9,360 nucleotides of DNA from Deltaproteobacteria bacterium (GCA_005879245.1 VBLA01000104.1:1-9360); one strand, 5' to 3'. Shown: positions 1-8,479, counted from the stretch's first letter. Program-made: numbers and translations. Notes: generated from the sequence alone by a model not told the origin.

Positions 1-842
1 TGGACGTGGACCTCGACCGGGTCGACTTCTTCCGGGTCCCGACCGATCGCTCGTGGACACGCGACTTCTGCCCGCTCTTCGTCCGCCGGAAGGACGGCGA
101 CGTCGCGCTCGTCAACTGGAAGTTCACCGGCTGGGCGAAGTACCGGAACTGGAAGCGCGACGATGCCGTCCCGGATCGGCTCGCGCGGCTTCTCGGCCGC
201 CGGCAGTGGAAGCCCCAGTTCGCCAAGCGCGGTAACCGGATCGGCAGCCGGATCGTCCTCGAAGGCGGCGCCGTCGACGTCAACGGCCGCGGCACCCTCC
301 TCACGACCGAGGAATGCCTCTTGAGCCCGGTGCAGGCCCGCAACCCCGGCGCGACGCGCGCCGACCTGGAGCAGGCGGTCGCCGCCTACCTCGGTTCCCG
401 TCACGTCATCTGGCTGGGTGAGGGCATCGTCGGGGACGACACGCACGGGCACGTGGACGACGTCGCGCGCTTCACGGACGAGCGCACCGTGGTGGTTGCC
501 GCGGAGGAGAACACGGCCGATCCCAACCACCGGCGGCTCCTCGAGAACCGGCGCCGCCTGGAAGCCGCGACCGACCAGGATCGCCGCCCGCTCCGGGTGG
601 TGACGCTCCCGATGCCGGCGCCGCTCTCGTGCGACGGCCAGCGTCTGCCGGCGAGCTACGCGAACTTCTACGTCGGGAACGCGGTCGTGCTGGTGCCGAC
701 CTTCAATGACCCCGAGGACCGTCACGCGCTCCACACGCTGGCGAAGCTCTTCCCCACACGCCGCGTGGTCGGCATCCATGCCGTCGACCTGGTCCTCGGC
801 CTCGGGACGCTCCATTGCATGACGCAGCCGGAGCCGGCTTGA
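1..842 (+). CDS. aguA: Agmatine deiminase family protein, 5'-truncated by the window edge
   Basis: Agmatine deiminase hydrolyses agmatine to N-carbamoylputrescine and ammonia in the cytoplasm, a step of putrescine synthesis from arginine. The frame is open to the left edge; a GTG at 6 is available, but about 280 residues are visible against roughly 340-370 in the family, so the true start lies upstream. Family blocks appear in order: WTRDFCPLF near the visible N-terminus, LEGGAVDVNGRGTLLTTEECLL, a GDDTHGHVDDVARF block, YANFYVGN, and GLGTLHCMTQPEPA at the end. The last holds the catalytic Cys (codon 816-818) after its His. The first block is usually WTRDSGP, so FC is a small oddity. The stop TGA (840-842) shares one base with the ATG of the next gene, suggesting translational coupling. 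No carbamoylputrescine amidase is visible; it could lie upstream. A related guanidine deiminase cannot be excluded. Confidence 0.88.
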   Translation, partial: DVDLDRVDFFRVPTDRSWTRDFCPLFVRRKDGDVALVNWKFTGWAKYRNWKRDDAVPDRLARLLGRRQWKPQFAKRGNRIGSRIVLEGGAVDVNGRGTLLTTEECLLSPVQARNPGATRADLEQAVAAYLGSRHVIWLGEGIVGDDTHGHVDDVARFTDERTVVVAAEENTADPNHRRLLENRRRLEAATDQDRRPLRVVTLPMPAPLSCDGQRLPASYANFYVGNAVVLVPTFNDPEDRHALHTLAKLFPTRRVVGIHAVDLVLGLGTLHCMTQPEPA

Positions 843-1492
843 TGGCCCCCGTGGCGACGTCCCTCGAGACCGGGGAGCTCTCGTTCGGACGGGAGGGCGT
901 GCGCGGCTACGCGGCCTGGCCGCGGGGAGCACATCCGCTGCCCGGCCTCGTCCTCGTGCCCGACGTGCGCGGGCTCTCCGAGCACTACCGCGACGTCGCG
1001 CGTCGCTTCGCGATGCGCGCCCTGCCCGACCGTCGCGTGCTCGCGGACCTCGCCGCCGCGGTCGAGTGCCTGGCGGGACGGTCCGAGGTTCGTGCCGACG
1101 CGATCGGCATCACCGGCTTCTGCATGGGGGGCCAGTACGCGCTCATGGCGGCCTGCACGGTCGAGCGCCTGGCCGCCTGCGTCTCGTGGTACGGCATGCT
1201 CCGCTATGCCGAGACGGACGACATCAAGCCGGCCAGCCCGCTCGACCTGGCGCCCGGCCTCGTCTGTCCGTATCTCGGCCTCTTCGGCGCCGACGACGCG
1301 ATCATCCCGGTCGCGGACGTGGCGACGCTCGGGTCGATCCTCACGCGCGCGGAGAAGGCGTTCGAGCTCCACGTCTACCCGGGCGCCGGGCACGCCTTCT
1401 TCAATGAGACGCGCCCCGACGCCTACCGCCCGGAGATCGCCGCCGACGCCTGGCGGCGCGCGACCGGCTTCCTCCGCCGCCATCTCCAGTAG
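842..1492 (+). CDS. Dienelactone hydrolase family protein, apparently with an internal in-frame loss
   Basis: An alpha/beta hydrolase of the dienelactone hydrolase (DLH) family, cytoplasmic, expected to open lactone or ester bonds; the substrate cannot be told. The ATG at 842 overlaps the preceding TGA and is preferred to an in-frame ATG at 815 that would begin inside the deiminase gene. The product is 216 residues, short for a family usually near 230-250. The triad is visible: nucleophile Cys94 in GFCMGG, Asp152 in FGADDAIIP, His184 in GAGHAFFN. The N-terminal strand and VLVPDVRGL block (about 36-45) are normal. Right after DVARRFA (residue 57) the sequence jumps to MRALPDRRVLADL, so the strand and loop that usually carry an ALDLY-like motif (about 30 residues) are absent, in frame. 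Family identity is firm; whether this copy folds is uncertain. Confidence 0.85.
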   Translation: MAPVATSLETGELSFGREGVRGYAAWPRGAHPLPGLVLVPDVRGLSEHYRDVARRFAMRALPDRRVLADLAAAVECLAGRSEVRADAIGITGFCMGGQYALMAACTVERLAACVSWYGMLRYAETDDIKPASPLDLAPGLVCPYLGLFGADDAIIPVADVATLGSILTRAEKAFELHVYPGAGHAFFNETRPDAYRPEIAADAWRRATGFLRRHLQ

Positions 1493-1499
1493 AATTCCG

Positions 1500-1826
1500 T
1501 CATCGTGCTGCCGCAGCGACCGGGTGAGGCCGTCGGGACACTCCGCTCTCTCGACGGATCAGGTAGAGGAGCGGCCCCACGCTCCCGAGGGCGAGCGTCA
1601 GCACGACGTAGGGGGCGACCGATGCGCCGCGCTCCCGCGCATCCTGCCGCATCCAGAGCACGACCAGGCTGAGCGCGATCACCAGGTCGGCGAAGGCCGC
1701 CACCGTGACCGCGTTGGCGGTCTCCAGCTCGACGACCCCGACGACCCCGTACTGGTAGAGGGCGTAGGCGGTCAGACCCGAGAAATCGAGCAGCACGACC
1801 GAGAGTCCGAGTTGCTTCGCGTTCAT
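1500..1826 (-). CDS. Small three-helix membrane protein, DUF2834-like
   Basis: A 108-residue hydrophobic protein with three likely membrane helices at about residues 5-23, 39-58 and 70-90. The loop after helix 2 reads WMRQDARERG, and helix 3 ends with GSVGPLLYLIRR. This layout and the GPLLYLIRR ending match my recollection of the DUF2834 family of small integral membrane proteins, whose function is unknown. The ATG at 1826 is supported by AAAGGAGG just upstream. The gene converges on the hydrolase gene with only 7 bp between stop codons and diverges from the histidine kinase gene. The last 15 residues (SRRPHPVAAAAR and neighbours) are a short basic, Ala-rich tail. The CDS is well supported; the family name is moderately sure. 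Confidence 0.75.
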   Translation of the reverse strand: MNAKQLGLSVVLLDFSGLTAYALYQYGVVGVVELETANAVTVAAFADLVIALSLVVLWMRQDARERGASVAPYVVLTLALGSVGPLLYLIRRESGVSRRPHPVAAAAR

Positions 1827-1830
1827 GGCT

Positions 1831-1838
1831 CCTCCTTT
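1831..1838 (-). promoter_or_regulatory. Ribosome binding site of the DUF2834-like gene
   Basis: On the minus strand this reads AAAGGAGG, a near-perfect Shine-Dalgarno sequence, four bases before the ATG at 1826. It fixes the start of the small membrane protein. Confidence 0.75.
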
Positions 1839-1909
1839 CGCATCCGAGACGTTTCACGGACCATGCCAAGTTGAACCGGCAGCCGGAAGGATGACCGGCA
1901 CCGAGCAGA

Positions 1910-1948
1910 GCGTGGCGCCGCCGCGACACGCGTGGCGGCTGCGCCACG
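1910..1948. repeat. GCGTGGCG direct and inverted repeats in the divergent intergenic region
   Basis: GCGTGGCG occurs at 1910-1917 and again at 1930-1937, a spacing of exactly 20 bp, about two helical turns. The second copy forms a perfect dyad with CGCCACG at 1942-1948 (7-bp arms CGTGGCG/CGCCACG, loop GCTG). This sits between the divergent membrane-protein and kinase genes, where binding sites for a dimeric regulator would be expected. The binding role is inference; the repeats are seen directly. Confidence 0.45.
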
Positions 1949-1962
1949 GATCGGCCGTTGCT
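1946..1962 (+). promoter_or_regulatory. Weak sigma54-like -24/-12 motif upstream of the kinase-regulator operon
   Basis: GG at 1948-1949 and GC at 1960-1961 are separated by ten bases, as in sigma54 promoters, and the -12 part reads GTTGCT. The -24 part (CGGATCG) matches TGGCACG poorly. A transcript would start near 1973, about 47 bases before the kinase ATG. It is plausible because the operon encodes an NtrC-type activator that could act on its own promoter, but chance is a real alternative in GC-rich DNA. Confidence 0.25.
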
Positions 1963-2019
1963 TCGACGTGTCCGGCTGCGCGAGAATCACGGCCCACGAG
2001 TTGCGAGCGAGTCCACGAC

Positions 2020-2972
2020 ATGGAGAGCAGCCAGACCTTTCGACGGGTACGGTGGTGGGGCGCCGCGGGCGGCGCCCTCCTCGGGGCCATCGACATCGCG
2101 AGCCTCGTCTGGCTCGGGGTGGCCTTCGAGATGAACGGCCGCGACGTCACCCTGCTCGTGGCCGCGTTCTTCGGGTCCTCGTTCACCCTCCTCGGCTACC
2201 TCGTCGGCTGGGCCGTCGAGGCCCGGCACCGCGAGCGGGACGCGGCCGCCGTCATCCGGTCGCAGAGCGAGGCGATCGGCGCGGCGCGGGCCCGGGTGGC
2301 GCAGAGTGAGAAGCTCGCCGCGCTCGGTCAGCTCGCCGCCGCGATCGCGCACGAGGTACGGAATCCGCTCGCCGTCATCCGTTCCGCCGCCCAGGGTCTC
2401 GCCGAGGGGAGAACGCCCGACGCCGAGGCGGAGCGCGCGTCGGCCTTCATCATGGCCGAGATCGACCGGCTCGCGAACCTCGTGAACTCCCTCCTCGCCT
2501 TCGCCCGTCCGCTCCACGTGGAGCCGCGGTCGGTGTCGCCCGGCGAGCTCTTCGATCGCGCCCTCCTCCTGGCCGCCGACGAGCTGACGGCGAAGCAGAT
2601 CCGGCTGGCGCGCGACGAGTCGCCTGCCCTGCCGCCCGCCTGGGCCGACCCCGACCTCGTCTGCCAGGTGCTGCTCGGGCTCCTCGCCAACGCTGCGGAG
2701 GCGGTGCCGCCCGGGGGCGAGATCACGCTCGGCGCTCGCATGAACGACGGCGCCGTGGAGCTCGCCGTGACCGACTCGGGCCCCGGCGTCCCGCAGGAGC
2801 TCCGCGAGCGCATCTTCGAGCCCTTCTTCACCACGCGCCCGCGCGGCACGGGTCTCGGCCTCGCGGTCGCCAAGGAGATCGTCGAGGCGCACGGCGGGCG
2901 GATCGTGGTGGGCGAGCGTCCCGGCGGAGGCGCGCGCTTCACCGTGCAGCTTCCGGTGGCGCGGATGGCGGC

Positions 2973-2976
<4 letters not shown>
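2020..2976 (+). CDS. Membrane-bound sensor histidine kinase, NtrB/ZraS-like
   Basis: A 318-residue kinase that should autophosphorylate on His and pass phosphate to the adjacent response regulator. Two membrane helices lie at about 12-36 and 42-66 with only a few residues between them, so there is no sizeable periplasmic sensor; the signal may be sensed in the membrane or through a partner. A coiled-coil linker (about 67-98) leads to the HisKA domain with AIAHEVRNPLAVI (phospho-acceptor His111). The HATPase domain shows the N-box LLANAAEA (Asn224), VTDSGPGVP (Asp252), EPFFTTRPRGTGLGLAV and a C-terminal EAHGGRI. The ATG at 2020 is chosen because the upstream open frame, back to 1825, overlaps the divergent gene's start and looks non-coding. 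No strong ribosome site is visible. The stop overlaps the regulator start by four bases (GTGA). Confidence 0.9.
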
Positions 2977-4322
<1,346 letters not shown>

Positions 4323-4369
4323 AGGTCCCGTGCGCGTACGCTGTGCGGGAGCGGGGCGCGTCGGAGCCC

Positions 4370-4552
4370 CTACCCCACCCTGGCCAGGCCGAGCCTTCCC
4401 TTCCACCGGTGTGCGAGCACGGCGCGGAGCGCGGCTGACTCCGGGCGCGAAAGGTCCGGATCTTCGGCTAGCCACTTCAGCGCCTCGTCGCGGGCGGCGC
4501 GCAGGAGGGCGGTGTCGCGCAGCAGGTTCGCGACCCGGAAGTCGGGGAGGCC
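4370..4552 (-). pseudogene. recG: Out-of-frame C-terminal remainder of recG
   Basis: Reading the minus strand from 4552 in the frame two bases ahead of the main recG frame gives 60 residues beginning GLPDFRVANLLRDTALLRAA and ending RWKGRLGLARVG, with TAG at 4370-4372. GLPDF/RVANLLRD is the standard RecG segment directly after the GTRQ part of the TRG motif, so this is the lost C-terminus. Compared with E. coli RecG as I recall it, about 32 residues are missing at the junction, so roughly 97 bp (a length of 3n+1) appear deleted. It ends 47 bp from the stop of the convergent response regulator gene. Confidence 0.8.
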
Positions 4553-6705
4553 CGCTGGTACGCCTCCTCACCCGTCCAGTCGGGCACGACGAGGAAGCAG
4601 TGGCCGGCCGAGAGCCCCCGCCCGACTCGTCCCCGGAGCTGATGGAGCTGCGCCAGGCCGAACCGCTCGGCGTGCTCGATGACGATCGCCGTCGCGTTCG
4701 GGACGTCGATGCCCACCTCGATCACGGTCGTCGACACGAGCACGTCGTACGTCCCGCCCTTGAAGCGCCGCATGACCGCGTCCTTCTCGTCCGCCTTGAG
4801 CCGTCCGTGGACGAGCCCGAGCCGCAGGCCGGCGAGCGGTCCGGCACCGAGCTCGTGGACCATCGTGGTTGCGGCGCGGAGTGCCGTCTTCTCCGACTCC
4901 TCGACCAGCGGGTAGACGATGTAGGCCTGGTGCCCGGCCGCCACCTCATCACGGATGCGCGCGTAGACCCGGTCGCGGCGTGACTCGCGGCAGAGCTCGG
5001 TCGTGATCGGCGTCCGCCCCGGGGGCAGCTCGTCGAGGGTCGAGACGGCGAGGTCGCCGTAGAGCGTCAAGGCGAGCGTACGCGGAATCGGCGTCGCACT
5101 CATGACGAGCACGTCGATCGCGCGCTCGTCCGCACCCTGGCGCTGGAGGGCCGCGCGCTGCAGGACCCCGAAACGATGTTGCTCGTCCACGATGGCGAGG
5201 CCGAGCTGCGCGAAGCGTACCGGGTCCTGGATGAGGGCATGCGTGCCGATCGCGAGCGGCAGCTTCCCCGCCGCGAGGCCGGTCAGCGCGGCGCGCCGGG
5301 CGTGCCCGGTGACCGCACCGGTCAGGAGGACGGGGACGAGGCCGAGCGGCTCGACGAGCACGCGAATGGTCTCGAAGTGCTGCTCGGCCAGGAGCTCGGT
5401 GGGCGCCATGAGCACTGCCTGATGGCCCGCCTCGATCGCGACCAGGGCGGCGAGGAGCGCGACCAGCGTCTTCCCGCTGCCGACGTCGCCCTGCAAGAGG
5501 CGGCGCATGGGATGGGGAGCCCCGAGGTCGGTCGCGATCTCGACGAACGCGCGCTCCTGCGCCGTCGTCAGCGCGAACGGGAGCTGGGCGCGGAACGCCG
5601 GCACCAGGGCGGTCGAGGGCGGGAAGGCCGTGCCCGGCTCCTCTCCCGCCGCCTGCCGCCGGAGCGCCAGCCCGAGCTGGAGGAAGAAGAGCTCGTCGAA
5701 GATGAGGGAGCGGTGGGCCAGCGAGCGTGCCGCTGCCAGCTCCTCCAGAGCCGCCTCGGGCCGCGGGGCGTGCACGTGGCGGAGCGCGCGCGGGAGCTCG
5801 ATGACCCGCTGTCGGGCGGCGACCGCGGGTGGCAGCGCGCTCGGCACGCGCTCGGCGAAGTCGGTCACCGCCGCCTGCACGATCCGCCGCATGGCGCCGA
5901 CGTGCATCTCGGTCGGCTTCTCGTAAACCGGGACGATCTGCGGCGCGACCTCCTCGCCCGTGCCCAGCACCTCGACCTCGGGATGGATGAGCCGCGGCGG
6001 CCCGCCGCCGAGCGGCGGTTCGACCCGCCCGTGCACCACCACGCGCTGGCCCTCGACGAACCGGCGCTGGAAGTAGGAGAGCCGGTGGAACCAGACGAGG
6101 AGGAGGAGGCCGTCGGCGTCCCGCAGCACGACCTCGAGGACGGCGCGCCGACGGCGGCCGCCGCGGCTCTCGCGCACGTGGGCCACCTCTCCCGCCGCGG
6201 TCGCCTCCTCGCCGACGTGCAGGCTCGCGAGCGGGCGGAGCGCGCGCCGATCCTCGTAGCGAAACGGGAGATGGTAGAGCGCGTCCTCGACGGTGCGAAG
6301 ACCGAAGCGGGTGAGCTGGGCCGCGCGCTGCGGGCCGACCCCGCGGATCGCCTCGACGGGGCGGGCCAGCGTCTCGAGGGCGGCGGCGACCGGCTCGGCG
6401 ACCGGCCGGTAGTCCGACCAGGGCACGGCGGCCGCGTCGCGCAGCAGGGGAAGGAGCGCGTGCGCGCGGCGGAAGAGCTCCTCGCGCGGCGGCCCGCTCG
6501 CGAGCTCGGCCAGGATCCGCTCGAGCTCGACGAGCGTCGCGGCCGCCGCGGGCGATGCCGCGGTCCGCGCGCGCGCCACCCGTTCGGCGAGCGCCGGAAG
6601 CGGGAGATGCGTCTGTTGCACCCGGCGGAAGTCGTCGGCGGCGAGGTATTCGAGGGGCGGCGCGAGCGCCCGCAGCAGCTCGGCGAGGGGCGTGATCTCG
6701 CTCAT
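4477..6705 (-). CDS. recG: ATP-dependent DNA helicase RecG, C-terminus disrupted
   Basis: RecG reverses stalled replication forks and branch-migrates Holliday junctions. The 742-residue frame has an N-terminal extension of about 115 residues, common in many RecGs, then GVGPQRAAQL and the wedge/OB domain (about 118-250). Helicase motifs follow: QGDVGSGKT (Walker A, 405-413), APTELLAEQH, VDEQHRFG (DEQH 507-510), MSATPIPRTLA, HGRLKADEKD, STTVIEVGIDVPNA and QLHQLRGRVGRG (688-697). After GHCFLVVPDWTGEEAYQR (Arg718, codon 4552-4554) the frame leaves the family: the DGF..A..DL..RGPG...GTRQ block, the TRG translocation motif, is missing, and 24 unrelated residues lead to the stop. The true C-terminus continues in another frame to 4370. 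ATG 6705 starts at a natural SEITPL N-terminus, with no strong ribosome site. As written, the protein would keep ATPase motifs but lose its translocation element. Confidence 0.88.
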   Translation of the reverse strand: MSEITPLAELLRALAPPLEYLAADDFRRVQQTHLPLPALAERVARARTAASPAAAATLVELERILAELASGPPREELFRRAHALLPLLRDAAAVPWSDYRPVAEPVAAALETLARPVEAIRGVGPQRAAQLTRFGLRTVEDALYHLPFRYEDRRALRPLASLHVGEEATAAGEVAHVRESRGGRRRRAVLEVVLRDADGLLLLVWFHRLSYFQRRFVEGQRVVVHGRVEPPLGGGPPRLIHPEVEVLGTGEEVAPQIVPVYEKPTEMHVGAMRRIVQAAVTDFAERVPSALPPAVAARQRVIELPRALRHVHAPRPEAALEELAAARSLAHRSLIFDELFFLQLGLALRRQAAGEEPGTAFPPSTALVPAFRAQLPFALTTAQERAFVEIATDLGAPHPMRRLLQGDVGSGKTLVALLAALVAIEAGHQAVLMAPTELLAEQHFETIRVLVEPLGLVPVLLTGAVTGHARRAALTGLAAGKLPLAIGTHALIQDPVRFAQLGLAIVDEQHRFGVLQRAALQRQGADERAIDVLVMSATPIPRTLALTLYGDLAVSTLDELPPGRTPITTELCRESRRDRVYARIRDEVAAGHQAYIVYPLVEESEKTALRAATTMVHELGAGPLAGLRLGLVHGRLKADEKDAVMRRFKGGTYDVLVSTTVIEVGIDVPNATAIVIEHAERFGLAQLHQLRGRVGRGLSAGHCFLVVPDWTGEEAYQRASPTSGSRTCCATPPSCAPPATRR

Positions 6706-6793
6706 GCTCGCGACGGCCGATCCATCCGTCCATGGTAGCGGGAGAGAACGGCTCCGGGCCAGGCCGGGTCCTCAGCCGATGTCCGCCCGAGCG

Positions 6794-6873
6794 TGATATC
6801 CGGGGGTTAGGCGCGAGGGACTCGTGCGCCCCGCGGCGCCGACGAACCACGATGACGCACAGCATGATATCCG
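6794..6873. repeat. Pair of TGATATCCG direct repeats upstream of the orphan activator
   Basis: GCGTGATATCCG (6791-6802) and GCATGATATCCG (6862-6873) agree at 11 of 12 bases and are 71 bp apart. Each contains the palindrome GATATC. A/T-containing words of this length are unusual in this G/C-rich region, and the second copy ends 37 bp before the -35 box at 6911. They are candidate regulator binding sites; no function is shown. Confidence 0.4.
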
Positions 6874-6904
6874 CTGGCGCGTGGAGACATGACCGCTACC
6901 GCCT

Positions 6905-6925
6905 TTTTCCTTGACATTTGGAAAA
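6905..6925. repeat. Short dyad enclosing the -35 box
   Basis: TTTTCC at 6905-6910 and GGAAAA at 6920-6925 are perfect inverted arms around a nine-base centre, TTGACATTT, which contains the -35 hexamer. The position suggests an operator where binding would block sigma70 RNA polymerase. This is inferred from layout only. Confidence 0.4.
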
Positions 6926-6940
6926 GGGGCTCGCTATCGT
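6911..6940 (+). promoter_or_regulatory. Sigma70-type promoter of the orphan sigma54 activator gene
   Basis: A perfect TTGACA (6911-6916) is followed after 18 bp by TATCGT (6935-6940), which matches TATAAT at four of six positions. The expected transcript start is near 6947, leaving a leader of only about 15 bases before the ATG at 6962. The region is strikingly A/T-rich against its surroundings. Confidence 0.65.
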
Positions 6941-6961
6941 CCGACGCTCCCTCAAGAACCT

Positions 6962-8479
6962 ATGACGCTCGCGACTTCCAGAGCTCCGGCCGGCTCGGTG
7001 CCCGACGCCAGCCGGCTCTCGCTCCTCCTCTTCCCCCTCGACGGAGCCGATGCGATCGCGCGGCTCATCGGCGCGATCAAGGCACGGAAGGACAGGATGA
7101 TCGAGCGATGGTGCGGCCTCGCTGCGTCACGCCTCGGCCAGCACCGCGCCCTCTCCGAGCGGCTATTCCGCCAGACCTACATCCCGCGGCTGCGCACCGC
7201 GATCGAATCGCTGGCGCGCGGGGACAGGACGTCCTTTCTCACTTTCGCGGCCGACTTCGGGGCGCAGGTTGCCACGGCGGGTCTCCCCTTCGCGGTCGTC
7301 GTGGCGCACGTGAACTTGCTGAAGGAGAGCTGCGTCGGAGTGCTTGCCGATGACACGCTCGAGCTGAGCACCGCGATCCTCCTGCTCGACAAGCTCACCG
7401 CCTGCTTCGTGAGCGTTGCCGCCGAGGGCTACTACGTGCCTGCTCGCCGGAACGGTAACCGCGGGGATGCCGGGGCGCTTCCGTTCGACACCGCAGGTGC
7501 GACGAGCCCGCGCATCTTCCACGGGATGGTCGGTGGATCGGACGCCATGCAGCGGGTATTCGCGCAGATCCGGCGTGTTGCCGCCGGCGCTGCGTCCGTG
7601 CTCGTGGTGGGCGAGACCGGGACCGGCAAGGAGCTCGTGGCGCGCGCCGTTCACACGGTCGGCCCGCGGCGCGATGGCCCGTTCATCGCACTCAACTGCG
7701 CAGCCCTCCCGCGGGAGCTCATCGAGAGCGAGCTCTTCGGGCACAAGCGCGGCGCCTTCAGCGGCGCCGTGAGCGAGAGCCTCGGCCTCTTCCGCGCCGC
7801 CGCCGGCGGCACGCTGCTGCTCGACGAGATCACCGAGATGGTCCCCGAGCTCCAAGCGAAGCTGCTCCGAGTGCTGCAGGAGAAGGCGGTGCGGCCCGTG
7901 GGCTCCGCCCTCGAGGAGCCGGTCGACGTCAGGATCATCGCCTCGAGCAACCGTGACCCCGAGGCTGCGGTCCGCTCGCGCCTCCTGCGCGCCGACCTCT
8001 ACTATCGCCTCTCGGTCAGCAAGATCATGCTCCCGCCGCTACGTGAGCGACGGGAGGACATCCCGGCACTGGTCGAATATCATGTCGGTCGCCTGAACGG
8101 GGGCCACCGCGACGCGGACCCGCGCGCGCGGGGCGTGTCCCCCGAAGCGATGCAGCTCCTCTTCGCGCAGCCCTGGCTCGGCAACGTTCGCCAGCTCTTC
8201 AACGTCGTCGAGGACGCCTTCACGACGGGCGAGGGGCGGGTCGGCCTCACGGAGCTCGCGCTCCCCTCGACGGAGGCCGAGGTAGCACCCGTCGCTCCGG
8301 CGGGAGCGCTGCTCACGTTCCAGGAGACGGAGCGAACCCTGATCGAGCGAGCGCTCGTCCTGACGGGCGGCAACAAGGTGCGTGCGGCCCGGCAGCTCGG
8401 CATCTCTCGCAAGAAGCTCTACGCGAAGCTCGCGCTCTACAGGCTGCGGGGAATCGTCGCAGCCGGTGCACCGCGCTGA
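6962..8479 (+). CDS. Orphan sigma54-dependent transcriptional activator with helical N-terminal domain and GAFSGA loop
   Basis: A 505-residue enhancer-binding protein without a receiver domain. ATG 6962 is chosen because the longer open frame would start at a TTG inside the promoter's -35 box. Residues about 29-157 form an all-helical domain (IERWCGLAA, then DRTSFLTFAADFGAQVATAG) reminiscent of the RsbRD N-terminal/globin-like sensor class; that match is tentative. The AAA+ domain has Walker A GETGTGKE (217-224), GAFSGA (264-269) where GAFTGA is usual, Walker B LLLDEI (285-290), RADLYYRL (343-350) and WLGNVRQL (405-412) instead of WPGNVREL. A Fis-type helix-turn-helix follows (about 468-491, GGNKVRAARQLGISRKKLYAKL). 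Activity is probably set by ligand or partner binding to the N-terminal domain rather than phosphorylation. The next gene downstream is a secreted cytochrome, a possible but unproven target. The ribosome site is weak (AAGA). Confidence 0.88.
   Translation: MTLATSRAPAGSVPDASRLSLLLFPLDGADAIARLIGAIKARKDRMIERWCGLAASRLGQHRALSERLFRQTYIPRLRTAIESLARGDRTSFLTFAADFGAQVATAGLPFAVVVAHVNLLKESCVGVLADDTLELSTAILLLDKLTACFVSVAAEGYYVPARRNGNRGDAGALPFDTAGATSPRIFHGMVGGSDAMQRVFAQIRRVAAGAASVLVVGETGTGKELVARAVHTVGPRRDGPFIALNCAALPRELIESELFGHKRGAFSGAVSESLGLFRAAAGGTLLLDEITEMVPELQAKLLRVLQEKAVRPVGSALEEPVDVRIIASSNRDPEAAVRSRLLRADLYYRLSVSKIMLPPLRERREDIPALVEYHVGRLNGGHRDADPRARGVSPEAMQLLFAQPWLGNVRQLFNVVEDAFTTGEGRVGLTELALPSTEAEVAPVAPAGALLTFQETERTLIERALVLTGGNKVRAARQLGISRKKLYAKLALYRLRGIVAAGAPR

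Noticed and set aside
1853..1869. Minus-strand sigma54-like motif (TTGGCATG...GTGAA) before the DUF2834-like gene
   Set aside because: The -24 half is good, but the -12 half lacks the invariant GC, so it cannot be called.
1825..2019. N-terminal extension of the histidine kinase to the ATG at 1825
   Set aside because: The extra 65 codons overlap the divergent gene's start codon and ribosome site, look unlike coding sequence, and delay the membrane helices that normally begin such kinases.
4334..4341. GCGTACGC palindrome between the regulator and recG stops
   Set aside because: Eight bases is too short in G/C-rich DNA, and there is no T-run or longer stem to support a terminator.
5176..6738. 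520-codon plus-strand open frame opposite recG
   Set aside because: It is the complement of intact RecG helicase motifs; its Glu/Arg/Gly/Leu-rich product has no recognisable domain.
6911..6961. TTG start giving 17 more residues on the orphan activator
   Set aside because: The TTG is the first part of the TTGACA -35 box; the ATG at 6962 lies just after the predicted transcript start.
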